DNA of 54,559 nt, from positions 1 to 54,559 of the forward strand of contig NZ_JXQZ01000135.1 in NCBI RefSeq assembly GCF_000878135.1. The letters are read 5' to 3'. Position 1 is the first letter of the stretch; each line of letters begins with the position of its first letter. Both the position numbers and the translations under genes were made by a program. Below, piece by piece: positions 17,650-25,709 of this stretch. Source of the stretch: Frigoribacterium sp. MEB024. GTDB taxonomy: Bacteria > Actinomycetota > Actinomycetes > Actinomycetales > Microbacteriaceae. The notes beneath the pieces are model-generated. The model was given only the letters and a program-made list of their open reading frames with translations. It had not been told where the DNA came from and did no database searches.

Positions 17650-19878
17650 TCAGGCGTCGTCGGGAGGGATCTCGACGAACGACGTCCAGAGCCACACGGC
17701 GAGGCAGAGCCCTGCCGTGACGGCGGCGGCCACGACCGCCCCTCCGACGGGGAACGACGACGAACCGCCCGTCAGCACGGCGGCCGCCGCAGCCACGCCG
17801 ACCACGCTGAGTCCGACGTGCAGCGGGCGCGACCAGGCCCAGATCCGCCGACCCGGCAGGGAGCTCACGGGGACGAGTGTCAGCACGAGGGACCCGAGCC
17901 CGGTCAGGCAGACCGTCGCGCTCGTCTCGAGGGCCAGCTCGGTGACGAACCCCCCGGTGGCGGGCAAGGCCCCGTGGACGGCCCAGGCCGCGGCCGACAC
18001 GGCCACCAGGGTGACGACCTGGACGAGCGCCAGCAGCCCGGCCTCGCGATCGTCCACCGCGTCGGTGCGGCCGTGGCGCGCCGGCGACCGGGGTGCTGCG
18101 GCGAGGCTGCCGACGAGCACCACGCCGAGCACGAGGGGCGGGTCGAGGCCGAGCAGCCGCGTGACCGCGCACGCGACGACGGCGACGAGAAGGAGGCGCG
18201 GTGACATGCGGACGTGCCCCTCGCGTTCTCGGGCACGCCCCATCAGCCGGGTGGGGACGACGACGACGAGCAGGTTGACCAGGGCGACCCCGATGACGAT
18301 CCCGGCGAACAGGCGCGCGTAGCGGACCTCGTCGTCGAGGCCGGCCGCCAGCGCGACCACGGCGGCTCCGGCGGTGACGGTCAATGCGGCGGCGAGGCGG
18401 GGGTCGAGCGTGGCGGTCGAGAACGAGGTGGGGAGCTCGCGGCGACGATTGCGGCCGGTGAGCCGTGGGCCACGAGGCACCAGTCGGCCTCTGAGTGCCG
18501 TGGCCAGCAGTCGTGCCGGGGCGACGACGAGCAGCACGAACGCGGCTGCCAGGCCGAGAGCGAGCAACCACCCCGTGCCGCCCATCGTCTGGCCGAGCGA
18601 GGGCAGGTCGCGGCCGAAGGTCGTCGCGACGGCCCAGGAGTCGGTCGTCGGCGTGGCCGCCTCGGGCCGGCCCCCGCCGCCGTCGCTCGGTGTGCCTCCC
18701 GAGCCGTCTCCGGGCACCGTCCCCCCGGGCGTCCCGGGAGTCGGCTCGGTCGGGACGGCAGGACCCCCGGATGCGCCGGGCCCCGGTGTCGGTGCCGGTG
18801 CGGCCGAGGACGACGGAGGCGCGGGTTGCGCGGCCGACGACGTCACCGTGATCGAGATGCCCGCGCTGGGCGGCCCGACGTTCACCGACGAGTCGATCTG
18901 GGCGGCCTGGACCACGTGCTCTCCGTCGGAGACAGCGGCGTCGGAGGACGTGCAGCCCCATGCGCCGTCGGCGACGGTGGCCTGGCAGACGGGGGTGCTG
19001 TCGACGTACGCGGTGACGGTCGCGCCGTCTTCTCCCGTCCCCGAGAAGGTGAGGGGTTGCGTGGCGAATCGTTCGCCGGCCCGGGGCGAGAGGACGGCCG
19101 GCGCGGCGGGTGGGTCGCGGTCGATCGTGACGGTGACGCCGGTGGAGGTCGAGGACCGGGGCACGGCGGGAACGGATCCCGAGGACTGGGACGCGGTGAC
19201 CGTGTACCGGCCGGTCGGCCAGGTCGTCGACGGGAGCACCGCCGACCAGGCCCCGGATGCGTCGGCCGTCACCGAGACCGGCGCCGCGCCTCCGTCGAGG
19301 GTCACGCGAGCACCCGCGAAGGCGGTGCCCGCGACCTTGCCGCCGACAGCGGGTCCGCCCTGGACCGTCGGCGGACCGAGCACCGAGAACGGAGCGCTGA
19401 TCGCGTCGCCGACCACGGCCGAGTTCGTGACGTCGCGGACCGTGAGGGTCTGGTCGGCACCGTCCTCGAGTGTCACCGTGCACGACCAGGGGACGCCGGT
19501 CGTGCCTCCGGTGGGCAGGGTGACCTCGCAGAGGGCCCGACTGGGGACGCGGGGGTCGAGCACCCTCACGGTGGCTCCGGACGTGCCCGTGCCGCCGACC
19601 ACGACGGCGTTCACGTCCTGATCGCCGACGTCGCGGATGGTCGGTGTGACCGGAACGGGACCGGGCTGGCCGTTCGACGGGACGGGTGTGGGTGTGCCCG
19701 AGGGGTTGCCTGCGGCATGGGCGCCGACGCCGACCCACAGGACGAGCGAGAGACCGAGCACGACCGCCGCGAGGGTCGACACGATGCGTCGCCCGCGTCG
19801 CGGCACGACCAGGAGCCGTTCGTCGACCGAGGTCGACGGACGCGTCGGATGCAGGGTCGGCGACTCGAACACTGTCAC
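17650..19878 (-). CDS. Ig-like domain protein with C-terminal multi-span membrane region
   Basis: This 742-residue protein is of unknown function. Residues 29-56 (RRIVSTLAAVVLGLSLVLWVGVGAHA) form a signal peptide or signal anchor. Residues 75-350 contain three tandem beta-sandwich repeats of the bacterial Ig-like type, for example GTGTSGATVRVLD, GTAFAGARVTLDGG and GTGEDGATVTAYVD, with paired Cys that could form disulphides. A Pro/Ser/Gly-rich linker (350-410) leads to about eight hydrophobic helices (residues 430-735). The overall plan is an extracellular Ig-like stalk on a polytopic membrane domain. GTG 19878 is the longest start; GTG 19872 fits the promoter better. No neighbour suggests a role. 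Confidence 0.75.
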   Translation of the reverse strand: MTVFESPTLHPTRPSTSVDERLLVVPRRGRRIVSTLAAVVLGLSLVLWVGVGAHAAGNPSGTPTPVPSNGQPGPVPVTPTIRDVGDQDVNAVVVGGTGTSGATVRVLDPRVPSRALCEVTLPTGGTTGVPWSCTVTLEDGADQTLTVRDVTNSAVVGDAISAPFSVLGPPTVQGGPAVGGKVAGTAFAGARVTLDGGAAPVSVTADASGAWSAVLPSTTWPTGRYTVTASQSSGSVPAVPRSSTSTGVTVTIDRDPPAAPAVLSPRAGERFATQPLTFSGTGEDGATVTAYVDSTPVCQATVADGAWGCTSSDAAVSDGEHVVQAAQIDSSVNVGPPSAGISITVTSSAAQPAPPSSSAAPAPTPGPGASGGPAVPTEPTPGTPGGTVPGDGSGGTPSDGGGGRPEAATPTTDSWAVATTFGRDLPSLGQTMGGTGWLLALGLAAAFVLLVVAPARLLATALRGRLVPRGPRLTGRNRRRELPTSFSTATLDPRLAAALTVTAGAAVVALAAGLDDEVRYARLFAGIVIGVALVNLLVVVVPTRLMGRAREREGHVRMSPRLLLVAVVACAVTRLLGLDPPLVLGVVLVGSLAAAPRSPARHGRTDAVDDREAGLLALVQVVTLVAVSAAAWAVHGALPATGGFVTELALETSATVCLTGLGSLVLTLVPVSSLPGRRIWAWSRPLHVGLSVVGVAAAAAVLTGGSSSFPVGGAVVAAAVTAGLCLAVWLWTSFVEIPPDDA

Positions 19879-19880
19879 CC

Positions 19881-19909
19881 ATTCAGCACGTTCTCGGGGT
19901 ACAAGTCAA
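19881..19909 (-). promoter_or_regulatory. Promoter of the Ig-like membrane protein gene
   Basis: Read on the minus strand, TTGACT (19909-19904) and CTGAAT (19886-19881) are separated by 17 bp, the best -35/-10 pair in the window. The start codon lies 2 or 8 nt beyond the -10, so the message is probably leaderless from GTG 19872. Confidence 0.55.
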
Positions 19910-19940
19910 TCCGTTGCGCGGGGGAGATGCCCGGCGGAGC

Positions 19941-19977
19941 GCCCGTCGGGAGTCTGCTCCGAGATCTCCCGACGGGC
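19941..19977. promoter_or_regulatory. Perfect 12-bp inverted repeat in divergent spacer
   Basis: GCCCGTCGGGAG (19941-19952) and CTCCCGACGGGC (19966-19977) are exact complements 13 nt apart, between the divergent Ig-like and lemA promoters. It could be a protein-binding site for both genes or an insulating hairpin; nothing distinguishes these. Confidence 0.45.
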
Positions 19978-20000
19978 AGGGAGCCCACATGCAGCGCATT

Positions 20001-20006
20001 TATAGT
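20001..20006 (+). promoter_or_regulatory. lemA promoter -10 box
   Basis: TATAGT is a near-perfect -10 hexamer in a locally A+T-rich context (CATTTATAGTG), about 90 nt before the lemA start. A TAGGAG ribosome site lies 9 nt before ATG 20096. Confidence 0.5.
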
Positions 20007-20095
20007 GTCCAACGGGCTCCCGACGACCCGACCCAGGTCGCGGGCGACCATCCGGCGCCCGCCGTCATCGGTCCACCACCTAGGAGTGACACGTC

Positions 20096-20677
20096 ATGCA
20101 ACCGGCCACGATCGGCATCTTGGTAGCAGCAGGGATCATCGTCCTGCTCGCGGTCATCATCGGCATCTACCTCTGGGCCACCTACAACTCGTTGGTGACC
20201 CTCAAGGTGCGCGTCGACGAGGCGTGGAGCGACATCACGATCCAGCTGAAACGCCGGGCCGACCTGATCCCCAACATCATCGAGGCGGTCAAGGGATACG
20301 CCTCGCACGAGTCGTCGGTGTTCCAGAACGTGACAGCGGCCCGTGCCGAGACCATCGGGGCCGGCACACCGGCCGAGGCGTCGGCTGCCGAGGGGCACAT
20401 GCAGACCGCCCTGAAGAGCATCTTCGCCGTGGCCGAGGCCTACCCACAGCTCCAGGCGAGCCAGAACTTCTTGCAGTTGCAGTCCGAGTTGGTCGACACC
20501 GAGGACAAGATCCAGGCCGCCCGCCGCTTCTACAACGGCGGCGTTCGCGAGTTCAACACCAAGAACCGCGTCTTCCCCAACTCCCTATTCGCCAAGCGGC
20601 TGGGTTTCAGCGAGCGGGACTTCTTCGAGGTCTCCGAGCCGTCGGCGATCGCCGAACCGCCGCGCGTCCAGTTCTGA
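20096..20677 (+). CDS. lemA: LemA family protein
   Basis: LemA proteins are small membrane-bound helical proteins often encoded beside HtpX-type proteases; their precise role is unknown. This 193-residue protein has an N-terminal membrane helix (residues 5-28, IGILVAAGIIVLLAVIIGIYL), a short external end, and the conserved helical domain YNSLVTLKVRVDEAWSDI, QLKRRADLIPNI, VFQNVTAARA and the C-terminal ARRFYNGGVREFNT. Length is typical. The TAGGAG site supports ATG 20096. htpX follows after 25 nt, so both are probably on one transcript and act together in membrane protein quality control (inference). Confidence 0.93.
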   Translation: MQPATIGILVAAGIIVLLAVIIGIYLWATYNSLVTLKVRVDEAWSDITIQLKRRADLIPNIIEAVKGYASHESSVFQNVTAARAETIGAGTPAEASAAEGHMQTALKSIFAVAEAYPQLQASQNFLQLQSELVDTEDKIQAARRFYNGGVREFNTKNRVFPNSLFAKRLGFSERDFFEVSEPSAIAEPPRVQF

Positions 20678-20702
20678 TCCAGCCCGAGTCGTCCTCGACA
20701 CC

Positions 20703-21608
20703 GTGTACTCCGCGATCTCGCGCAACAAGCGCAACACCGTCTTCATCGTCCTGATCTTCCTGGTGATCGTCGGGGCTCTCGGGTTCGCCGCGAGCGCCAT
20801 CTGGAACAACGGATCGATCGGTTTCCTGGTGCTCGGCGGTGCCGCGGTGTACGCCGTGATCCAGTACTTCGCAGCCAGCGGGCAGGCACTCTCGATGAGC
20901 AACGCCCAGCAGGTCGACGGTGTGACGGCTCCGCGGCTGTACCGCACGGTCGAGAACCTCAGCATCACGATGGGCATGCCGATGCCCAAGGTCTACGTCG
21001 TGGTCGATCCGGCCCCCAACGCCTTCGCCACGGGGCGCGACCCGGAACACGCCGTGGTCGCCGCCACGACCGGCCTGCTCGAGATCATGGACGACAGCGA
21101 GCTCCAGGGCGTGATGGCTCACGAGCTCGGCCACGTGAAGAACTACGACATCCGTGTGTCGACGATGGTGTTCGGCCTCGTCGTGGCCGTGGGATTCCTC
21201 GCCGACATCCTGTTGCGCATGTCGTTTTTCAGCGCGTTGTCCGGGGGGAACCGCAACTCGAACAACAACGGTGGGGGCGGCGGGAACCCGGTCTTCCTGG
21301 TGCTCGGTCTGGTGGCCATGATCATCGCGCCTCTCGCCGCGGCGGGTGTCCAGGCCGCCGTCTCGCGTCAGCGCGAGTACCTCGCCGATGCCACCGGGGC
21401 GTTGACGACGCGGTACCCCGAAGGTCTCGCCCGAGCCCTCGAGAAGCTCGGTGCCCAGGGGCGGCCCATGCGGCAGCAGAACACCTCGATGTCGCACCTC
21501 TGGATCAGTGATCCGATGAAGCCCGGCATGATGGACCGACTCTTCAGCACGCACCCTCCGCTCGCCGATCGCATCCAGCGTCTGCGACAGAACGCGGGGA
21601 CCTTCTAG
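20703..21608 (+). CDS. htpX: HtpX-like M48 membrane metalloprotease
   Basis: HtpX degrades damaged membrane proteins. The 301-residue protein has two N-terminal membrane helices (about 13-32 and 38-58) and the zinc motif HELGH with the downstream Glu ligand in SRQREYLADATGA. Two further hydrophobic segments (about 156-175 and 196-218) flank a Gly/Asn-rich loop (GGNRNSNNNGGGGG). The C-terminal STHPPLADRIQRL block is typical. It starts at GTG 20703, 25 nt after lemA. Its stop codon shares the palindrome CTAG (21605-21608) with the stop of the convergent ycaQ-like gene. Confidence 0.93.
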   Translation: MYSAISRNKRNTVFIVLIFLVIVGALGFAASAIWNNGSIGFLVLGGAAVYAVIQYFAASGQALSMSNAQQVDGVTAPRLYRTVENLSITMGMPMPKVYVVVDPAPNAFATGRDPEHAVVAATTGLLEIMDDSELQGVMAHELGHVKNYDIRVSTMVFGLVVAVGFLADILLRMSFFSALSGGNRNSNNNGGGGGNPVFLVLGLVAMIIAPLAAAGVQAAVSRQREYLADATGALTTRYPEGLARALEKLGAQGRPMRQQNTSMSHLWISDPMKPGMMDRLFSTHPPLADRIQRLRQNAGTF

Positions 21609-22861
21609 TCGAGGCGGCGGACCGCGGCGTCGGCGTCTGACTCGGCGTGGCCGGCCAGGGGCGCTCGGAGGGCTCCTGCCAGGTCCCCGCGGTCGGCGAC
21701 CTCGACCGCGCCCAACCCTTGCCAGGCGGCTGCCCGGCGCAGCGTCGTCGCGAGCCGCTCGACGTCGATGGGGAGGTCGCGCTCACGCCACGCCGACTGC
21801 ACCCGCAGGACGCCCGCCTGACGATCGCTCTTGAGGTCGACCCGCCCCACGAGCTGGTCGTCTTGCAGGACGGGCAGCACGTAGTAGCCGTGCACTCGCT
21901 TCTCGCGGGGGGTGTAGATCTCGATGCGATAGCGGAAGCCGAAGAGGCGCTCCGCCCGGGGCCGGTGCCAGACCACGGGGTCGAACGGCGACAGCACGGC
22001 GTCGGCCTCGAGTCGACGGGGTACGCGGGCGTCACGGTGCAGCCACGCGGTCGCACCCCAGCCCGGAACGACCACGGGCTCGACGACTCCTTCGTCGTGC
22101 AACTCGCGCAGGGTAGGCGCGACGTCCGCGACCTTGAGGCGGAAGTAGTCGGCGAGGTCGGCGGCCGTCGCCACCCCGGAGGCGCGGGCCGCGTGGGCGA
22201 CGAGGCGCCGGTGGGCCTCGTGACGGTCGACGTCGACGGCCAGGATCTCGGCCGGCAGCACCTGTTCGGGAAGTGCGTAGACGCGCTCGAATCGACGGCG
22301 ACCGGCGCTGACCAGGGCGCCGGTGCGGAACAGCGATTCGAGACCGCGCTTCACGTCGCCCCACCCCCACCACGGGCCCGTCCGGTCGGGCTGGGGGAAG
22401 AGGGCGGCGTCGGCCTCGACCAGGCTGGCAGGCAGAGGCCCCTTGTCACGGATCTCGTCGAGCAGCCAGCGTTCCATGCGCGGACTCGTGGACAGCCACG
22501 ACGAGGCGTCCCCCCGCCACTTCACGTCGTAGTCGCGCATGCGCCACCGCAACAGGGGCCAGGTCGACACCGGGACGATGGCCGCCTCGTGGGCCCAGTA
22601 CTCGACGTACCGCCCGCGGGGAGCGAAGGTGAGACGGTCGAGGGTCGCGCGGTCGTACGCGCCCAGGCGTGCGAACGCGGGCAGGTAGTGGCTGCGCTCG
22701 AACACGTTCACCGAGTCGATCTGCAGCAGTCCGAGACGATCGACGAGGCCGTTCAACTGCCGCGTCCCCGGGCGGGCCTGACCGCCGACGGGCCTCCCGA
22801 AGCCCTGGGCCGCCAGGGCGACTCGACGGGCCTGGGCGGGGGAGAGCTGCTGACGGGGCAC
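21605..22861 (-). CDS. YcaQ-type winged-helix DNA glycosylase
   Basis: This 418-residue protein belongs to the YcaQ/AlkZ-like family (HTH_42), whose characterised members remove bases from interstrand crosslinks or alkylated DNA. Visible blocks are LSPAQARRVALAAQGFG, LGLLQIDSVNVFERSHYLPAFARLG, YVEYWAHEAAIVP, GPWWGWGDVKRGLE and SPFDPVVWHRPRAERLFGFRYRIEIYTP. The QID motif and the HEAAIVP block are hallmarks of the family. I chose GTG 22861 because TACAGT lies 7 nt upstream, a leaderless arrangement; in-frame GTGs at 22879 and 22885 are alternatives. It is convergent with htpX and divergent from the AI-2E permease. Confidence 0.85.
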   Translation of the reverse strand: MPRQQLSPAQARRVALAAQGFGRPVGGQARPGTRQLNGLVDRLGLLQIDSVNVFERSHYLPAFARLGAYDRATLDRLTFAPRGRYVEYWAHEAAIVPVSTWPLLRWRMRDYDVKWRGDASSWLSTSPRMERWLLDEIRDKGPLPASLVEADAALFPQPDRTGPWWGWGDVKRGLESLFRTGALVSAGRRRFERVYALPEQVLPAEILAVDVDRHEAHRRLVAHAARASGVATAADLADYFRLKVADVAPTLRELHDEGVVEPVVVPGWGATAWLHRDARVPRRLEADAVLSPFDPVVWHRPRAERLFGFRYRIEIYTPREKRVHGYYVLPVLQDDQLVGRVDLKSDRQAGVLRVQSAWRERDLPIDVERLATTLRRAAAWQGLGAVEVADRGDLAGALRAPLAGHAESDADAAVRRLD

Positions 22862-22868
22862 GCGGACG

Positions 22869-22985
22869 ACTGTAGCCACGGCCACCGACGGTTGCCGCGC
22901 CTCCTGCCGTCGACCGGTCCCCGTCGACACATGCGCGCAACGGCATGTGGAGGGGTAGGTGACCGGCCCCGCAGGGCCATAAACT
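22869..22985. promoter_or_regulatory. Divergent leaderless promoters, ycaQ-like gene and AI-2E permease
   Basis: On the minus strand TACAGT (22874-22869) is 7 nt from GTG 22861. On the plus strand TAAACT (22980-22985) is 6 nt from ATG 22992. The spacer contains the word CCGCGCCTCC at 22895. Neither start has a ribosome site at a workable distance. Confidence 0.55.
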
Positions 22986-22991
22986 GACGCG

Positions 22992-24173
22992 ATGATCTGG
23001 CGGAACCGCCCCACGCGCGGCGACGAGGTGCAGGGCGACGTCACGAGCGGTAGCGCGGCCGGTGTCGTCGCCGATCCGTCGGTGCCGCGGGGCATGGTCA
23101 TCGCCGGGGCCTGGTCCTGGCGCATCCTGCTGATCGTGGCCGTGGCCGGCGTGTTCATCTGGCTGGTCACCCAGCTGCGGGTCATCGTCATCCCCTTCCT
23201 GGTGGCCCTGCTGATCTCCGCCCTGCTCGTCCCGCTGTCGGGGTGGTTGCAGCGGCACGGCTGGCCCAAGTGGCTGGCGGTCGTGTCGGTCCTGGTCGGG
23301 TTCTTCGTCTCGGTCTCCGGCCTCCTGCTGCTCGTCGTGCTCCAGATCGTCGACGGCTGGCCCTCGTTGCGTGATCGGTCGATCGCCTCGTACGGCGACT
23401 TCAAGGCCTTCCTGCTCACCTCGCCCTTGCACCTGACCGAGGCGCAGATCAACGGGTACGTGTCCGACGCCGTCGCGGCCGTCCAGCAAGACAGCCAGCC
23501 GCTCGTGCGCGGTGCCCTCTCGGTCGGGTCGACGGCGGGGCACGTGGGTGCGGGGCTCGTGCTCGGGCTCTTCGCGACGATCTTCCTGCTCATCGGAGGG
23601 GCCGAGATCTGGCGATGGGTCGTCAGGCTCTTCCCCCGCGTCTCGCGTCCGGCGATCGACGGGGCGGGCCGTGCCGGGTGGCTCACGCTGACGAACTTCG
23701 TCAAGGTGCAGATCTTCGTCGCGTTCGTCGACGCCGTGGGCATCGGGTTGGGGGCGTTCTTCCTCGGCCTGCCCCTGGTGGCGCCGATCGCGATCGCGGT
23801 GTTCCTCGGGTCGTTCGTTCCCGTCGTCGGCGCCGTCGCGACCGGGGCCGTCGCCGTCGTCATCGCCCTCGTCTACAACGGCTGGGTCGTGGCCCTGCTC
23901 ATGCTCGCCGTGGTGATCCTCGTGCAGCAGATCGAGGGGCACCTGCTGCAGCCGTTCGTCATGGGCAGCGCCGTCAAGGTGCACCCGTTGGCCGTCGTCT
24001 TCGCCGTCGCGGCCGGCACCCTGGTCGCCGGGATCCCCGGCGCCCTCTTCGCGGTCCCGTTCGTGGCCGTGCTGAACGTCATGATCACCTACGTCGCGAG
24101 GGGCACGTGGCGAGAGAAGCCGCGACCCGTCGAGCACGACGTCACGCAGCCCGGAGGCCTCACCGATGTCTGA
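22992..24173 (+). CDS. AI-2E family transporter
   Basis: This is a 393-residue polytopic membrane protein of the AI-2E/PerM family; members export small molecules or act as Na+/H+ antiporters, so the substrate is not predictable. There are eight or so hydrophobic segments: a pair near residues 45-90, one at 97-118, and a C-terminal cluster from about 195. The family block VPVVGAVATGAVAVVIAL is followed by QQIEGHLLQPFVMGSAVKVHPLAV, the strongest signature. The ATG start fits the leaderless promoter. It overlaps ilvA by 8 bp, implying translational coupling, although no functional link is known. Confidence 0.88.
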   Translation: MIWRNRPTRGDEVQGDVTSGSAAGVVADPSVPRGMVIAGAWSWRILLIVAVAGVFIWLVTQLRVIVIPFLVALLISALLVPLSGWLQRHGWPKWLAVVSVLVGFFVSVSGLLLLVVLQIVDGWPSLRDRSIASYGDFKAFLLTSPLHLTEAQINGYVSDAVAAVQQDSQPLVRGALSVGSTAGHVGAGLVLGLFATIFLLIGGAEIWRWVVRLFPRVSRPAIDGAGRAGWLTLTNFVKVQIFVAFVDAVGIGLGAFFLGLPLVAPIAIAVFLGSFVPVVGAVATGAVAVVIALVYNGWVVALLMLAVVILVQQIEGHLLQPFVMGSAVKVHPLAVVFAVAAGTLVAGIPGALFAVPFVAVLNVMITYVARGTWREKPRPVEHDVTQPGGLTDV

Positions 24174-25404
24174 ACGCACCCTGGCCGGTCCCACCCTCGT
24201 CGAGATCGAGGAGGCGCGCGACCGCGTCTCGCAGGTCGTCCGCGTCACCCCGATGGAGACCTCGCACTACCTCGCCGAGGTGCTCGGCTCGCGGGTGCAC
24301 CTCAAGTGCGAGAACCTGCAGCGCACCGGGTCGTACAAGATCCGAGGCGCCTACAACCGCCTGACCCAGTTGAGCGACGACGAGAAGGCGCGCGGGGTCG
24401 TCGCCGCCTCGGCCGGCAACCATGCACAGGGCGTCGCCCTGGCGGCCCGTGAACTCGGCATCGTGGCCACGATCTTCATGCCCGTCGGCGTGGCCCTGCC
24501 CAAGCTGCAGGCGACCCGGCACTACGGCGCCGACGTCGTCCTCCGAGGGCACACGGTCGAGCAGTCGCTGCGAGCCGCGCAAGAGTTCGCCGACACGACC
24601 GGCGCCGTCTTCATCCCCCCGTTCGACCACGCCGACGTCGTCGCGGGCCAGGGCACGCTCGGGCTCGAGATCCTCGAACAGGTGCCCGACGTCGACACCG
24701 TGATCGTGCCCGTCGGCGGGGGTGGGCTGGCAGCCGGTGTGGCCAGTGCCCTGAAGCAGAGCGCGGCACGCATCGGGCGCGACGTCCGCATCATCGGCGT
24801 GCAGGCGGCCAACGCCGCCCCCTATGCCGTCTCGATGAAACTCGGCGTCCGGACCGACATCGACGCCCAGCCCACGATCGCCGACGGCATCGCCGTGGCG
24901 AAACCCGGCGTGCTCAACTTCGAGATCATCCGCGACACGGTCGACGAGATCGTCACGGTCAGCGACGACGACACGGCCCGGGCGATGCTCGTGCTGCTCG
25001 AGCGTGCGAAGCTCGTCGTCGAGGCCGCGGGTGCCGTGGGCATCGCCGCCATCCTCACCGAGCAGGTGCGCGACCTCGGCACGACCGTGGTGATCCTGAG
25101 CGGCGGCAACATCGACCCGCTGATGATGGAGCGCGTGATCGGTCGTGGCCTCGCGGCCGCCGCCCGCTACGTCAAGCTGCGCATCGGCATGCCCGACCGC
25201 CCCGGCCAGCTGACCCGCGTCAGCGAGGTGCTGTCCGACGCCAACGCGAACGTGGTCGAGGTGCTGCACACCCGCCACGGTCGTGGGCTCCAGATCAGCG
25301 AGGTCGAGCTCGAGCTCAGCGTCGAGACGCGCGGCCCCGACCACGTCGAAGAGGTGCTGCAGCGGCTCCGCGACGCCGGGTACGAGCCTAACGTCGACTT
25401 CTGA
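24166..25404 (+). CDS. ilvA: Threonine ammonia-lyase
   Basis: This PLP enzyme deaminates threonine to 2-oxobutyrate, the first step toward isoleucine. The 412 residues have the PLP-lysine motif TGSYKIRGA (Lys58), the ASAGNHAQGVALAA phosphate loop, and the glycine-rich VPVGGGGLAAGVASAL. A single C-terminal ACT domain (RIGMPDRPGQLTRVSEVL onward) is present. Having one ACT domain rather than two regulatory ACT-like domains resembles the shorter catabolic/TdcB-like form, common as the only IlvA in actinobacteria. The ATG start overlaps the preceding permease gene by 8 bp. No other isoleucine genes are nearby. Confidence 0.92.
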   Translation: MSERTLAGPTLVEIEEARDRVSQVVRVTPMETSHYLAEVLGSRVHLKCENLQRTGSYKIRGAYNRLTQLSDDEKARGVVAASAGNHAQGVALAARELGIVATIFMPVGVALPKLQATRHYGADVVLRGHTVEQSLRAAQEFADTTGAVFIPPFDHADVVAGQGTLGLEILEQVPDVDTVIVPVGGGGLAAGVASALKQSAARIGRDVRIIGVQAANAAPYAVSMKLGVRTDIDAQPTIADGIAVAKPGVLNFEIIRDTVDEIVTVSDDDTARAMLVLLERAKLVVEAAGAVGIAAILTEQVRDLGTTVVILSGGNIDPLMMERVIGRGLAAAARYVKLRIGMPDRPGQLTRVSEVLSDANANVVEVLHTRHGRGLQISEVELELSVETRGPDHVEEVLQRLRDAGYEPNVDF

Positions 25405-25407
25405 GCC

Positions 25408-25540
25408 GCCCCTCCCCGACGTGACGCGGTCCTCCCGACGCGACGGGCGCCTCCTGACGTGACCTGCGCCTCCTGACCCTGCCCGTTCCTCCTGGCGCGA
25501 CGCGCGCCTCCTGACCCGGCCCGTGCCTCCTGCGGACTCG
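25408..25540 (+). repeat. 19-bp tandem array containing GCGCCTCCTG
   Basis: GCGCCTCCTG-like words occur at 25447, 25466, 25485, 25504 and 25523, each exactly 19 bp from the last. Weaker units precede at about 25428 and 25408. The unit is roughly GCGCCTCCTGACSYGRCCY. It starts 3 nt after the ilvA stop and runs up to the next 75-bp element. Confidence 0.75.
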
Positions 25541-25547
25541 TGTCCCG

Positions 25548-25623
25548 GTCGGCAAGTCAGGAGAACGACGACCCGCAGGGCGCGGGACGGGCGTTCCGCA
25601 CGTCGTCCTCCAGAGTCGCCGAC
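25548..25623 (-). repeat. 75-bp-type inverted-repeat element, copy 6 (76 bp)
   Basis: The ends are GTCGGCAAGTC and GAGTCGCCGAC, one mismatch each. AGGAGAACG follows the left end and GCAGGGCGCGG the core, so the copy is in reverse orientation compared with copies 1-3. It is the only copy that is 76 rather than 75 bp. Confidence 0.65.
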
Positions 25624-25663
25624 ACCCGCGTCGGCAGTCGCCGCCAGCAGGCCCCGGGGACGA

Positions 25664-25698
25664 CGAAGGCCCCCGCTCCGATCGAGCGGGGGCCTTCG
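25664..25698 (-). terminator. greA terminator hairpin
   Basis: CGAAGGCCCCCGCTC (25664-25678) and GAGCGGGGGCCTTCG (25684-25698) pair perfectly over 15 bp around CGATC, 11 nt beyond the greA stop. It may also stop transcripts arriving from ilvA on the other strand. Confidence 0.8.
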
Positions 25699-25709
25699 AG
25701 TCGGTCGAC

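Noticed and set aside
25408-25623. Regularly spaced repeats resembling a CRISPR array
   Set aside because: The period is 19 bp with a conserved 10-bp word and no unique 30-bp spacers; no cas genes are present.
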